Shown here: piece after piece, positions 12,365 to 23,923 of the stretch
How the letters are laid out: each line of letters begins with the position of its first letter
Numbering within the stretch: position 1 is the first letter of the stretch
Program-made: the position numbers and the translations under genes
Notes under the pieces: generated by a model
What the model was told of the DNA's origin: nothing
Databases searched by the model: none
What the model saw: the letters and a program-made list of their open reading frames with translations, nothing else
Source: Turbatrix aceti
Taxonomy: Eukaryota > Nematoda > Chromadorea > Rhabditida > Panagrolaimidae
Assembly: GCA_963969345.1 (NCBI GenBank)
Contig: OZ017770.1
Coordinates: 443,246 to 507,245 of the forward strand
Direction of reading: 5' to 3'
DNA: 64,000 bases

Positions 12365-15300
12365 ATGATTCGTCGATCGCTTCTGGGGCTTTGTTGCTTT
12401 CTAACAAACATCGTGTTGGGCGATGTTATTAGCTGCGGTGGATTTATCAAGGTATTTGACGGCGTTGATCGGTCCGCCATCCGGGTAAGCCAGCGTTTTT
12501 TTTACGCAATAGTGTTTTTCTTTTAGATACGATTGTTGACCATCGAGGGACTTCAAAAGTACGAAACGGGATGTAATCCTTTAAACGGATATTACATGAT
12601 TCCTATCTACAACCATGGCAAGTATAAATTCGAAGTTCAGACTCCCGAAGGATGGATTATGGGTGAGTTTTTATTATTTCTGGGAATGATTTTTTTGAAT
12701 GTTTTGTTTTTTCCAGATCGAAAGTCTCAAGAGCTCGTCGTAGATGGCGTCAAAGATTTGTGCTCACTAAACAAAGATGTCGACTTTTTGCTCAATGGCT
12801 TTGTTATCAGTGGCGACGTGTACAGTGGAACTACAAAGGGGCCTGCTGGTGTGAAGCTTGGACTTTTCAACGGACAGGGAAGTCTCCTGCAGGAAGCCAT
12901 TACTGCAGTAGATGGACAATACGAGTTTTCGGCTGCACCGGGCAACTACTACGTCCGAAACGTGCAACCTGGAGGACAGTGCATTGACCAGGATGAAGTG
13001 TCAGTTCTTGTATCCAACGGACCGGTGGTTGTTAAACCACATATCACGATCTCTGGCCACGGTGTAGCGGTTTCGATTGTCGACTCTCATCGGAGTCCGC
13101 ATGCTGGCGTGGAGGTTATACTGATCTCCGATGCGTTTTTCAAGGTATGTTGTGCAGCACCGAAAAATTTATGTGAATTTGTCATGTTAAGTGTTCCCTG
13201 ACTGCTGCCAAGTCCAACCAAAAGCACGCATGTCAAGGCATTTCTGACTCTAGCGGAAAAGTAATCTTCTCCTGCGTTCCGCCTGGAAAGTACAACCTCA
13301 TGGCTTCGTATGTGTCGGATGGTTTGAAGTTCAACTTTGAGCCGTCCTCTATCCAACTCAACATGGCTGCCGAAGAAACCGCTCTCTCCATTCAGATTAC
13401 TGGCTTTTCTACAACCGGAAGTGTTTTAGTCAGTGGAAAACCACTTGAAGGTGTAGCCGTTCGCGTTGGTAATACCCAGACTGTTCACACTGATGCGAAT
13501 GGAGTCTTTTCGGTACCCAACATTCAGTCAGGTAATTACGTCGTTGAGGCCGAGAAACCTCACTACACGTTTGCTCCTCTCAATGCCGTGATCTCGTTAA
13601 CGAAACCCATCTTTGCTCCAATCTTTGTCACTGGAATTGATATTTGTGGCGTCGTTCACATCGGTGCGTCAGAAGCCAAATTCGTCGAAATCGCAATCAA
13701 AGATCGCTCAAAGGGTTTGGTTATTACAACTTCGGTATCGTCGAATGGGAAGTTCTGCCAGAGTGTGCCGCCTGCCGTTTACGAAGTTACCGTTACAACG
13801 AGTCAGTCCCCGCTGTCGCCCGAAAAAGGCTACGTTGTGGACGTTACTTCAAGTCCAACACTCGAACTTCAGTTTACCAAGTTTAAGACTGATATTCCAG
13901 TGTCGGTGGTTTGCATTCAGCCGTGCAACAAGATTATTGTGACTCTATATCACGACGATGTTGTTGTCGGTGTTCAAGATTTTGTCGATTTAAAGGCTCG
14001 TTTCAACGATATTTCACCTGGATCTTACAAACGTAAGTTTTACATTTTTTACTTCATTCTTTTTAAAACTGTTTTTTAGTCGTTGTTGCGTCCAAGAAGC
14101 CTTTGTGCTTCAAAGAAAACGAAATAAGCATTGAAATTATTGATTCGCCCTTACCTGAAATCAAATTTGAGCAAACTGGATACGGCGTGACGTTTTCCTC
14201 GAATCGTCCTGTTTCATTGGTTAGCATCGTTTACTTATTTATGACTTTAAATTCTTTTTGCATGCCACATGTAATTAACTTTTGGTTTTTAGACCTGGAA
14301 GCACGAAAAGGGTGCTAGCGAAACTATCAAAATTCCATCATCTTCATCTCAATTGTGTTTCCCTGCTTTGGGAACGTATACTGCAAAGATTTCTGCGTGT
14401 TACATCTTTGAATCTGACAAAGTTACGTTTTCCGTGCCTTCTGAAGAGCCGGTCAATCTAGTGGCGTCCAAGGCAGTTATTCCAGTCAGATTCACGAAAT
14501 CAAATGATGTCAAGAACCACAACGAGGCTATTACGCTTGTGCTCGATGTAATTGGCACCGAGGAGAAGACCTATACTATCCCCGCTAAGCAGACCGACTT
14601 TTCACTCGCTGTGGATCTTATACCTGCAACGCTTAGCTTGAGTGCAAGATCGGCGTCCTTCATCTATCATCCCGAGAAGTTGAATTTTTCTTTTGACGGC
14701 AACTGTGAAAAGAACCCATTGTTTTTTGAAATCCGTATCGGCGTTTTTCTTTCTGGCAGTATTACGCCTGCCGTTGCTGATGTCGAAATTGTCGCTGTCA
14801 ACACTCAGTCACGTCTCGCGGTCAAGACCGACGCTAAGGGTCAGTACAAAATCGGTCCCTTGCCCGCTGACCAGAAGTACGACCTGAAACTGGTTAAAGA
14901 AGGCTACGAATTCAAGAAGGTATCCGATGGACGCTATCAGGCTATCCAGCTTTCTATGCTTCGTGTTACTTTTACGGATGCGGAATTGAAAACCCCTCTT
15001 CCCGAAGTTCTTGTATCCGTCAGCGGAGTCAACAGCTACCGTAGCAATAAGATTGTGGGTGGGAGCGGAGTCCAATCCTACGTAGGCTTGGCTCCTGGCG
15101 AGTACTTTATTGTTGCTGTGCTCCCTGAGTACCAATTTGAGACTAGCCCTGCACAAATTGTCGTCAAAGAGGGTGAGGCGGTTGACGTAAGACTTGAAGG
15201 AAAACGCTTTGCCTACAGGTGTGTTTTTCATTTTGTTCTCCTTTTTATCCTAATTATTTCAGCGTCTTTGGTACGGTATCCGGGCTTGGTGGAAATGGCC

Positions 15301-16545
15301 TAGCTGATATACGCGTTGAAGCAATCTCGAAAACATGTGGCAATCTGCAGGAAGACGCTCTCACTGATAATCATGGAAACTACCGCATTCGGGGTCTGAA
15401 ACTGGAGTGCAAATATCTGGTTGCACCCAAAGTTTCGCAGGAATCTGTCTATCCACCATTTTTTACCGTTCATGTCACAAAAAACGATCGCACTGGACTT
15501 GATTTTGTCCTTTCTTCCATTACCGAAACATTCGAAATTTTTGGCAAAATTCAGTTTGTGGTGCCGGAATCACAACCCGATGTTACGACAGTATTGCTGC
15601 TTCAAGGAGAACAACTTCTCCAAACTTTCCTTGTCCAAAAGCCATCAACAGTCTTCATCTTCGCAAATGATTCGTACAATTCAGATGAATCGGTGTCAAT
15701 CGTCGTCGAAGATTCTCGTACAAAGCTTATTCACACTTCTACCAAAACCATCAACATCGGACCTGGTTATAACTACTTTACCATTCCCGTCAAACCACGC
15801 AAGAAGACAGCTGCGGTCCAGAAAATTGATTGGCCGATTTTGTTGTACATTTCACTTGCCGCCACTGTGTACTTCAAGCCAGATCTCGTAAGTCAGTGGG
15901 TTTGGGATAAAAAAGGTGCTCTGCACTTTGAAAATATCAAAAACTAAAAGCAATTTTTTTCATGCATTGACACCGAAAAGAAGGCAATTGTAAATCAATC
16001 AAGATAACAAAGTTTACATTTTCCTTACCCAGGGTACACTTTAGCTTGCAAAAGAACAAAAAAAACTGTTGTATACATTCTGGACATAAAAATGTTTTTT
16101 ATCAAGAAGAAGGGCCCATCAAATCTGTATAAAATAGTGCAGAAAATATTATACTGTGCTTTGGCACCTCTTAACAGAAGTAACAATTTCGCAAAAAAAA
16201 ATATTTTACTCTTATTGTCGGCAAACGATTAGTAACATTATAGCGAAAAAAATATGTAACTTTCTGTAGATTTTTTTGTCTCTGGTTTAAAAAAAATGTT
16301 ATGACTTTTTTGGTTTGAGAATTCGTCACTTAAAATTTTGTAACCATGGTTTTTGATTTAAACAATGCTAAAAAACGCACGAGTTTTTCGCTTCTCATGA
16401 CAACAATGAAAAATGTATTTTTTTTTAGGTTCTTCCTTACGCAACAATGGCGTTCAACTTTATCCAAAATCTGATTCGTTTCTACATGAACAATGCTCAA
16501 GGATCACCTCAGAATGACCCTGCCAACCGACGTAAGCGTCGTTGA
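12365..16545 (+). CDS. NOMO: NOMO (nodal modulator / pM5), ER membrane protein
   Basis: Eight exons (12365-12484, 12527-12662, 12717-13144, 13192-14032, 14080-14219, 14293-15218, 15263-15887, 16429-16545) give about 1,110 residues; human NOMO1 has 1,222. The chosen ATG gives a signal peptide (MIRRSLLGLCCFLTNIVLG); the frame stays open upstream, but without one. The mature start ISCGGFIK matches human VGCGGFVK. Repeated beta-sandwich modules follow, such as LNGYYMIPIYNHGKYKF and FRQTGY-like FEQTGYGVTF. A hydrophobic segment near residues 1052-1085 is followed by a basic tail (NRRKRR), as in ER-retained NOMO. NOMO works with nicalin/TMEM147 in the ER multipass translocon, and C. elegans NRA-4 is its orthologue. 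Two oddities: intron 13145-13191 ends in AAG, and the last intron is 541 bp and hides the final exon. Confidence 0.93.
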
Positions 16546-17863
16546 AGTGTACCCTTTGATTTGAACGGGTATTTTGCCTAGTTTATCTTTGTCAATTTTT
16601 AAATTTTTAGCAAATACTGTCTGTTTTATTTTTAAAATCCTAAAATATTCTATGATGTTACCTGAAATAAAAGTATCTGGCACCCATGTAAGAATGACGC
16701 GCGCTGTTTGTTGTCTTCTACTAGTCGTTATTTTGAGTCGATGACAAGAGCTCAAATTTGTTAATAACGCAGAGAACTTTAACGTTTAAACAAAAATTAT
16801 AATTCCTTATTGTCGTCTGCTATCTTAAGAGCATAAGAAAATTTTAGAACACAGCTTAAAATTCTATTGTTATACTCTTCTCGATGAAACGAATTTTATG
16901 AAATATTGATAATCCCGTTTTTTTGATCCGATTTTTGTTATTTGGCTTATCTTTACAACTTAAATAAAAAACTAATGTTTGACATTTACGATATCTGGTT
17001 TTCGTGTGCACTCATCGAGTATAATTTTTTTCATTAATAAAGTCCGGCCTCCCCTAATTTTATGACGTCTTGATTTCCTTTTTGTAATCAAGATTTTCGA
17101 CGTCTTCGTCTTTTTATTATTTTTCAGAATTTTCATTTTGGCTGAGTTTTCAGACTATTTTGAGGGGGACACATTTACAGAGGAGGACGTTCATGGTTGG
17201 TCAAACTTTGATAGCTACAGACTTAAAGGGCGCCGTTATCTTCAAACCAAAAGAGACAAAAGGCTACCTCATTGGGCAAAAAAGCAAGGTTTTTTTGTCA
17301 ACGAGGCTGGCTTATGTTGCTAAAGTACGGGGTCATTTGGGTGCTTCTGGAACTTTTTTCTTGAGACAACATACTTGAGTCACCTGTTTAATTGTGTCGT
17401 AACACTTTTACCCCAGACAAAATTAATAATGTGTTTTCTTATAAACGGTAAAACGACAAAATGAAAACATTGTTCTTGTTTGCTTAATTTTTGCTTGCAG
17501 AGTTTTCTACCGTATACACATTGCTTGTAATTTAGCCGGTAACTGCTATAAAGCCCAACCACAAAGATTCCATTTTTTGCGTGGGATTGAGGGTGAAGCA
17601 TTTTTTTAACGCATAACACCCCCCCCCCCCCACAAAATTGGAGAGTCGAGCCCTTTTTTGGCAGTCAAGAGGCGTGGTCCCGTTAATGAGGCCTCCGGCG
17701 AGATCACTGGCACAACAAAAGCCCTCCTACCATGACCACAGTTTTTGGAGGCAATTTAATATTTATTTAAGCCAACCGTGCACTGCCACAAAAGGTCGAC
17801 TTTCCGAGAACTTCAGGATTAATCTTTCGGCGCTGATAGCAATAAACCTTTCTGTTGATTTCA
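16546..17863. other. Intergenic region downstream of NOMO
   Basis: AT-rich with no supportable gene. It holds an imperfect hairpin at about 17063-17102 (GACGTCTTGATT against AATCAAGATTTTCGACGTC) and a C13 run at 17619-17631. An open frame at 17138-17378 is of unknown meaning. From about 17640 it is likely the promoter and 5' leader of the peptide gene, with a leader acceptor (GATTTCAG) ending near 17863. Confidence 0.4.
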
Positions 17864-17903
17864 GCGGGCCTGTTGTTGATCCGTACTTCACGATTTCTGC
17901 AAG

Positions 17904-19102
17904 ATGATCAAAACGAACATCTGCATTTTTCTCCTCTTGGCTATCGTGCTTGTCGCAGTATCTTGCCAAGACCTTGAAAACAGTTGGTTTACTTTGTATT
18001 AAATAGTTAGTACAGAAAAAAACTACATTTTTCTTTTTTTCTTTTAGCAGCCCAAATCAATGTGCCGAAATGCACATTGATTTGTCATCGTTTTTTTCGA
18101 GTTATGAGTATGTCAGTGAGCGTTCCACTGCACTGCCGACGTTTGTCAATTTACTTTGTTTGCTGTGAAAAAAATTATTTTTGTGTTTTGTTTTCCTGAA
18201 CCGTTGTTTGGAAAATGTAAAAAGAATTGTAAATAGAGGTAACCAATTATGCATTTTCTATTTAACATTGTAAAGTGATTGAAGTTGTGTTGTGTGCAGT
18301 GGAACGCAAAACGGTAATAACCGCATCGTTCGTTTTGTCGGAAATCAAATTTTTGCAGAACAGCTAAATAAACGCGAAAACATAATACAAGTTGTGCAAA
18401 AGAAAACTAAATTAGAGCCTTACAAAAAAAAACGTTTTTTTTTGCTGATCTTAAATGCTCCCATGCGGCATCCTGCCATTTTTTGACACCCGTATTTTTC
18501 TTACATGCACAAAAGAAATTAGACCAGTAAAGCAAGCAACCTAATACTTTTTGGCAGCGTGTATTTTAGTTAATAATGGTCATTGCAGTTTATTTTCTGT
18601 TAGCTTCATTATGCAAATTAATAGCGACATAGCAGACGCATACGGGAGCATAGCAGACGTATCACCTTTCATAATAGCTCCTAAATTATGTATTGCTATT
18701 TTCCCATTATGTTTGAAAAGCTGCCTCAACAAGTTTTACATATTTTGGATAAAAGTTTTTTTACTTTGTTGACCTCATGAATAAAGCACCCCCGTAAACA
18801 GTAGTTGAAAATAGCCAAAAGTTGATATCCCGGAAGTATAATTACCGAAATTATTTATTTCTTTCAGGCTACCTGCTGTCAAATGAAATGGTGGAAACGA
18901 GTATGCTTTTCTCACCAAATTGTTTAAAGAAAAATAATCCTCTTGATTTTCAGTGAAGAAGAAGGGATTACCCCGAGGCCCTCCTCGCTTCGGCAAACGC
19001 GGTGCAACGGAGTCCGGTGCATACAACAGCCCCTACGCCGCCCTTCGACGCATTCAGGATCCGTGGAATTTCGATTCCTTTGGAGCCGCTGTAATGTTCT
19101 GA
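17904..19102 (+). CDS. Probable RFamide neuropeptide precursor
   Basis: Exon 1 (17904-17982) encodes a strong signal peptide, MIKTNICIFLLLAIVLVAVS, then CQDLEN. Exons at 18868-18900 and 18954-19102 join in phase and encode YLLSNEMVETM, then KKK, GLPRGPPRFG, KR and a C-terminal peptide ending FGAAVMF. The block is a classic prohormone layout: basic cleavage site, peptide, amidation glycine, dibasic KR. The predicted product is GLPRGPPRF-amide. It recalls nematode FLP-21 (GLGPRPLRF-amide, ligand of NPR-1), also a one-peptide precursor, but orthology is not proven. A 60-nt exon (18048-18107, donor GTATGT) could be included in frame (106 versus 86 residues). In another frame that exon reads SPNQCAEMHIDLSSFF..., which would give a short alternative product. 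The long intron and the exon 1 donor (GTTGGT) are the weak points. Confidence 0.6.
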
Positions 19103-22100
19103 GAAACCTACCGTTGCAATTTTTTTGAAAAAAAACAAAACAAAGACCGGACCACGTGACTTATTGGCGCCGTACGCCAGCTAAAGCATTTGTATGCTCT
19201 TGCCGTCATTGAGTTTGAACAATTTCGTGTTTTGGAGGTTGTGATATGCATTAAAAATCGTGATTTGTTGAATCTTAAATAATCATCACACTTGCATGAG
19301 GAATAGTTGTCAAACAATATTTTTACTGCACAGTTTTACAATTTACGATTAAATTGCCTTGTTGTATAAAAGGCGTGAGGAACGATGACAATGTCGGTGT
19401 TTGATAGAAATAATTCTGAAAATCACTATAAAGGTGTGATGCCTTAATAATTGTTGCAGTACAGGCAGACGTGTTCAGTAATAGCAATTAAGAGAGCAAC
19501 TCCATGACAGTAATAGTATATGCAAACTGTCAACAGATGGCTCTCTTAGCTGCCACATGAACATCTTCGAAATTTTTTTTTTCAGAAATTTTTTTGACAA
19601 ATAAACTGTCCGGAGTGAACCCATTTTTGCGTTATTTTTTCAGCGACTAGTCCAATGGGTTGTAAGTAGGTTTTACGTCGAACGTACAGTTCTTTCTCTC
19701 CACAGTCGTATAACAATGAAGAGACAAAAATAATAATAGCCAGCAGTATAAAGGAGGCCGATGACTCAGTTAAATGAAAAGAGTCGAATAGACAACGATG
19801 GTCAAGGTTCTGAAAAGCGGCGATATGTAGTAAACATGCACTATTGTAAGGAGATAGTTGTGCACTTGGTCGGAGCAAGCGCAACGCTACCATCACCTTC
19901 TGCCTACTACTTCTGGTTAAAAACGTAGAAAAGTGCGTCACTTGTAAAGAAAGTGTTCCGTCTTTTTCTTCAATCCAAGATTGAGTTTAGAAAATTTCAG
20001 AGACGTAAAACCGGTAGTTTTTTCGTCTTTAATTTTTTTTTTAAATGAAGGCCTCGACTGAACAAATTGGGCAAGTTTTTGAGGCATAGTGCGTTGGTGT
20101 TTTCAGCGCACAATTATAAACTTTTCATAATGATGAAGGTTAGATGAATTGATTTTCAACCTCAGTAAAAAATAAGCGTGAGTGATTGAGTGGTATGTAG
20201 TACAGTAGGCAATGATCCATTACGTTGCCGATTGGTTTCGAATGACCACCAGCTTTACAGTGCAGTTTTCTGCAAACTGGGTTTCAATTTTGCAGAAATA
20301 AACTTCACCGCCTAAAAGACAGTTTACAAGCATAGTCCCACATATTCTCCTCACAACCTGGGAGAATGGCTTCGATCTGCAACGAGCGTTGTTACGCGTG
20401 TAATCGAAGCAACAAGGGTCTACAAAAAAATGCATTTCTTTGCTGCCACACGACCATCAAATAGAAGTGCGTGAGACATAAAATGGCAACAACAAGACCA
20501 TCATCGATGGTGGTTGTACAGACTGACGACTGGCAGGAGACTCACAATTCGAAAAATAAAAGCAAGAAGTATGTAGAACAAACGATGATCACCCGAAGAA
20601 TAGGAAGGCGACAGACATCTCCGCCCTACAGTGACCGAGGATATATGCATTCAAATCTGAAGTAAGGAGGTATTGAGTTGTGGTGGGGTGAAGTGAGAAA
20701 AGCAGGAGGTATCGGAGCTGTGAGAAAAGAGTGTTTTGATCAAAAAGACGGAATCACACATAGTTGAAAAGAAGTTTTGTACATCCGGTTCGAGTATCGC
20801 CTTTTGTATGTGTGTTGTAAACAGGCAAGGTGATCGCTTTTTGACAGAAAAGAGCAAAGGAATAAACTGTATTTGCAGAAAGGCGTTGAGTACAAAAGCA
20901 TTTGTGTACCAACAAGGCAGTGGACAAGCAATGGCACTCATTCTCAAGATTTTTCTACACAACGTTTGAGGAGGATCACTTATGCGTACAATTTTTAGAC
21001 CTGAGGTGTTTAACAAAACAGAACGCAATATTTAGCACCTACTACGACAGAGACGGGAATGGTAATCAGAATATTTCAATTTCCAATTAAAATATTTTAC
21101 GCCAACACCAAAAGGCGTAGCGGCTATTTGCAATATGTCAAAGTGAAGAGGTGATTTAGATAATTATCTCTCGACATGTCAAAACTACGCATCACGCACT
21201 TACGAAGAAAAGTGCAAAGGCATATATAGTAGATCTATCTTACAGAGTTAATTTCATCTTTCAGATGTAAAATTAAACATAAAAGAGAGCGGTTGTAAAA
21301 CCCGGTATCCGCATTTGTTGAAGTTGAATCGAGTAACGGTTGTCGACGTATTGTTCCAAATCAACGCGTACAACTCAGGCGTAGTCCGTAATCAAAAAAT
21401 TGTTCTCCCATGAAAAAAATTATACACAGTCACCATTCAAGTTCTTTGTGTTTCAGTCAAAGTCATCATATTGATAATTGACAAACCCTCTGACAGCGAC
21501 CTTAAAAAAGACGCAAAGTCTACTTCAGAAAAGTAGTAAGTGCCGACCTGCGTCTCGTCATCATGATTCGATTATGTGATTTAGGTATTTGCTTGTATTG
21601 TAATAAACTCACGTTGCAGTTTGAAATTGTTAGAGCAATAAAAAAGACGTTATTTCTGAGTGAGATATGTGGTCGATTGACTGTAGACAGACGCATTATC
21701 GTACATAAAGCGTTACATTGTTCCTATTGTCTACCGACATTGCCGTATTTTGTTCTACTCACGGGATGGTTTCTGGGTTTCCATAAATTTTTGTATTACT
21801 CTAAATTAGTCTCACGTACCGCAATGATGCCTAATTATAATATCGCTGTCATTTTACATCCAGAAAAATAAATTACAACCAATTTGAAAGTCATTTTTAA
21901 ATTATATATATACATTGAGAGAGCTCTCAAATATGTTTTCCGCTGGTATAAAGCAGCTACTGTGTGCGATAAAACTACAAACAGGAAAGAAAAATAATGG
22001 AAGTACATCCAGAACAACGTAAAAGGCAAAGCATTATTTTAGGAGCAACCGATAAAAAAAAGTCGTGCACTTTTGGCTAAAGCTTCACCTTGGAATGCAT

Positions 22101-23923
22101 GCACATTTTATGATCATGTGAATCACCTTCGAAAGGAAATAACGGAAATATGATTGCATGCGCCTTCTTGACGAATTTTTTTAACGCGCAGATGGATTCA
22201 AAAAAAAAATTGTAAAAATTAGTTAGAATATTTCCAAAATGCTCTGATTTCATTCATTTTTAAAATTCCTCAAAAAGTATAATTTTATGTTCAGTTAATA
22301 AACAGGAAGGAAGGCGGTCATCATCTCCCATTTTATTTATCAAATTGTCCTTCTCTTAAAAATAATACCTCAAAAAATGCAACCGGTAGTAACCGATCAC
22401 CAACGACAGGTAGAGGAGCGCTGTCGTCGATGACGAGGCATGCGGTAGCCTAAATAATTGCTTAAATAATAGTTTTTCTACTCCTCATATTTGTACAACT
22501 GCTACATGGTTTCAAGTAAAAAAAAACTGTACAAAAACGGTAAGAATTTTACCTGGTTGGTCAATTATTACAAAATGAAAGTAGACCAATGAATCAACAG
22601 TCAAATAACTGCCCCACCCTGCACTAAAGACGTTTTATCAATAAAACATAGAGACCAATTCCCTTCAATCCTATTTTATTTGCTAAAAAAAATAATTCAT
22701 GAAAATTCATTGGATGTGATTTTTTTATTAACGCTGCTTAAAACCATTTTTAGCTCTTGCAAACGGAAGGCAACGTTCGTATTCGCTTTAGCTTATAAAA
22801 ATGAGCATATTTTTTAAGTGTATATAATCATTTGTGTGACTCATTATATTTTTTTTGTGGCTTCTTTCGCGTCGTATTGCCTATTTTGCTGATTTCCTCC
22901 ACTTGATCTGTTTTCACATGTTTAGATTTTTGCTCTGTCACGGTACTTATCCGCAAATTTATACCATATTTTTAAAAGTACCCTTTTTAAAATTGTATAC
23001 CAACTTGCAAGAAATTGATCTACCAACAAATATCGTGTTTCTTGTTCCCTATCGAGCGTTCATGATGGTGATGTTACACACATGTGCGCCATGGCTTTGC
23101 GCGCAAAACCGCACATTTGGTAGACATGAGTTATATTACCATACAGTCTTTCTACCCATTGTTAGCACATTTTCCTTCAAGAGATGGTCATTGACGCGGA
23201 ACTCCTTTTTTAGCCTCTTTTTTTCGCTCTTCAAAAAATGGAACCACAAAATGACGCGTTTCTCTTCGAGTATCGTGAACGATCTGTGTGGTTTAGTTAC
23301 AAGCGCGGAGATGAACAGAGCGCATTTCATCCCACTGCTTGATTCCGTGTGTTTCGCATTAGTTTTAACTCCCGCAGCGTCCAGAATAGTACTGATTTTA
23401 TATTCCGGTTCACTTATTTTTCTTCTCACATAGTTTTTTAGCAAAAAAAACATTATTGTCTTTGGTCAAAACATGCATGCTTAGTTGTCGCTCGCGTCTT
23501 TGGTTTCCCACAACGATTTTAACGCTCAACTTTTTTTACTTCCATTCCTAACTTCACTTTTCATTTTTGTATCTGCTTTCATCCAATTGTCTACGTCTGT
23601 TTTCTTTCCTTTTGTGTCACTCTGTCGCACTTACCTTTTTTGATTTGTTAGCGATGCTTGTTATTGATTTTATCAGGCTGTAACTGCCGGAATTCTTGCA
23701 TGACTAATGTTCTTTTTTTGTGTGTTTCTCTCTCTCGATCGTCGCCTATGTATGCTTTGCATATGCCCATCACCCCGATGGTGGTGACACATACTGGCGA
23801 TCGAGTAAGCTGGGCATGTTGTTTCGTGTAAACACGTGTCGTAATGATTTGTATGATTTTATTTTACAATTTTGTTTCAGGTTTTTGCTGGCCGACTTGG
23901 GTGGGTGAAAACCGGGGTTTGCC
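19103..23923. other. Large gene-poor AT-rich interval and TAO kinase 5' region
   Basis: No coding gene, tRNA or recognisable repeat family is supported. Several open frames of 60-190 codons occur on both strands, including a 192-codon frame at 22855-23433. Their composition is rich in Phe, Leu and Lys as expected of T-rich or A-rich DNA, and none shows a domain. An acceptor (GTTTCAG) ending near 23880 suggests the last part is a spliced 5' leader of the TAO kinase. Confidence 0.4.

Noticed and set aside
22855..23433. 192-codon open frame
   Set aside because: Composition follows T-rich DNA (runs of Phe, Leu and Ser), a long frame also exists on the opposite strand, and no domain or splice partner is visible.
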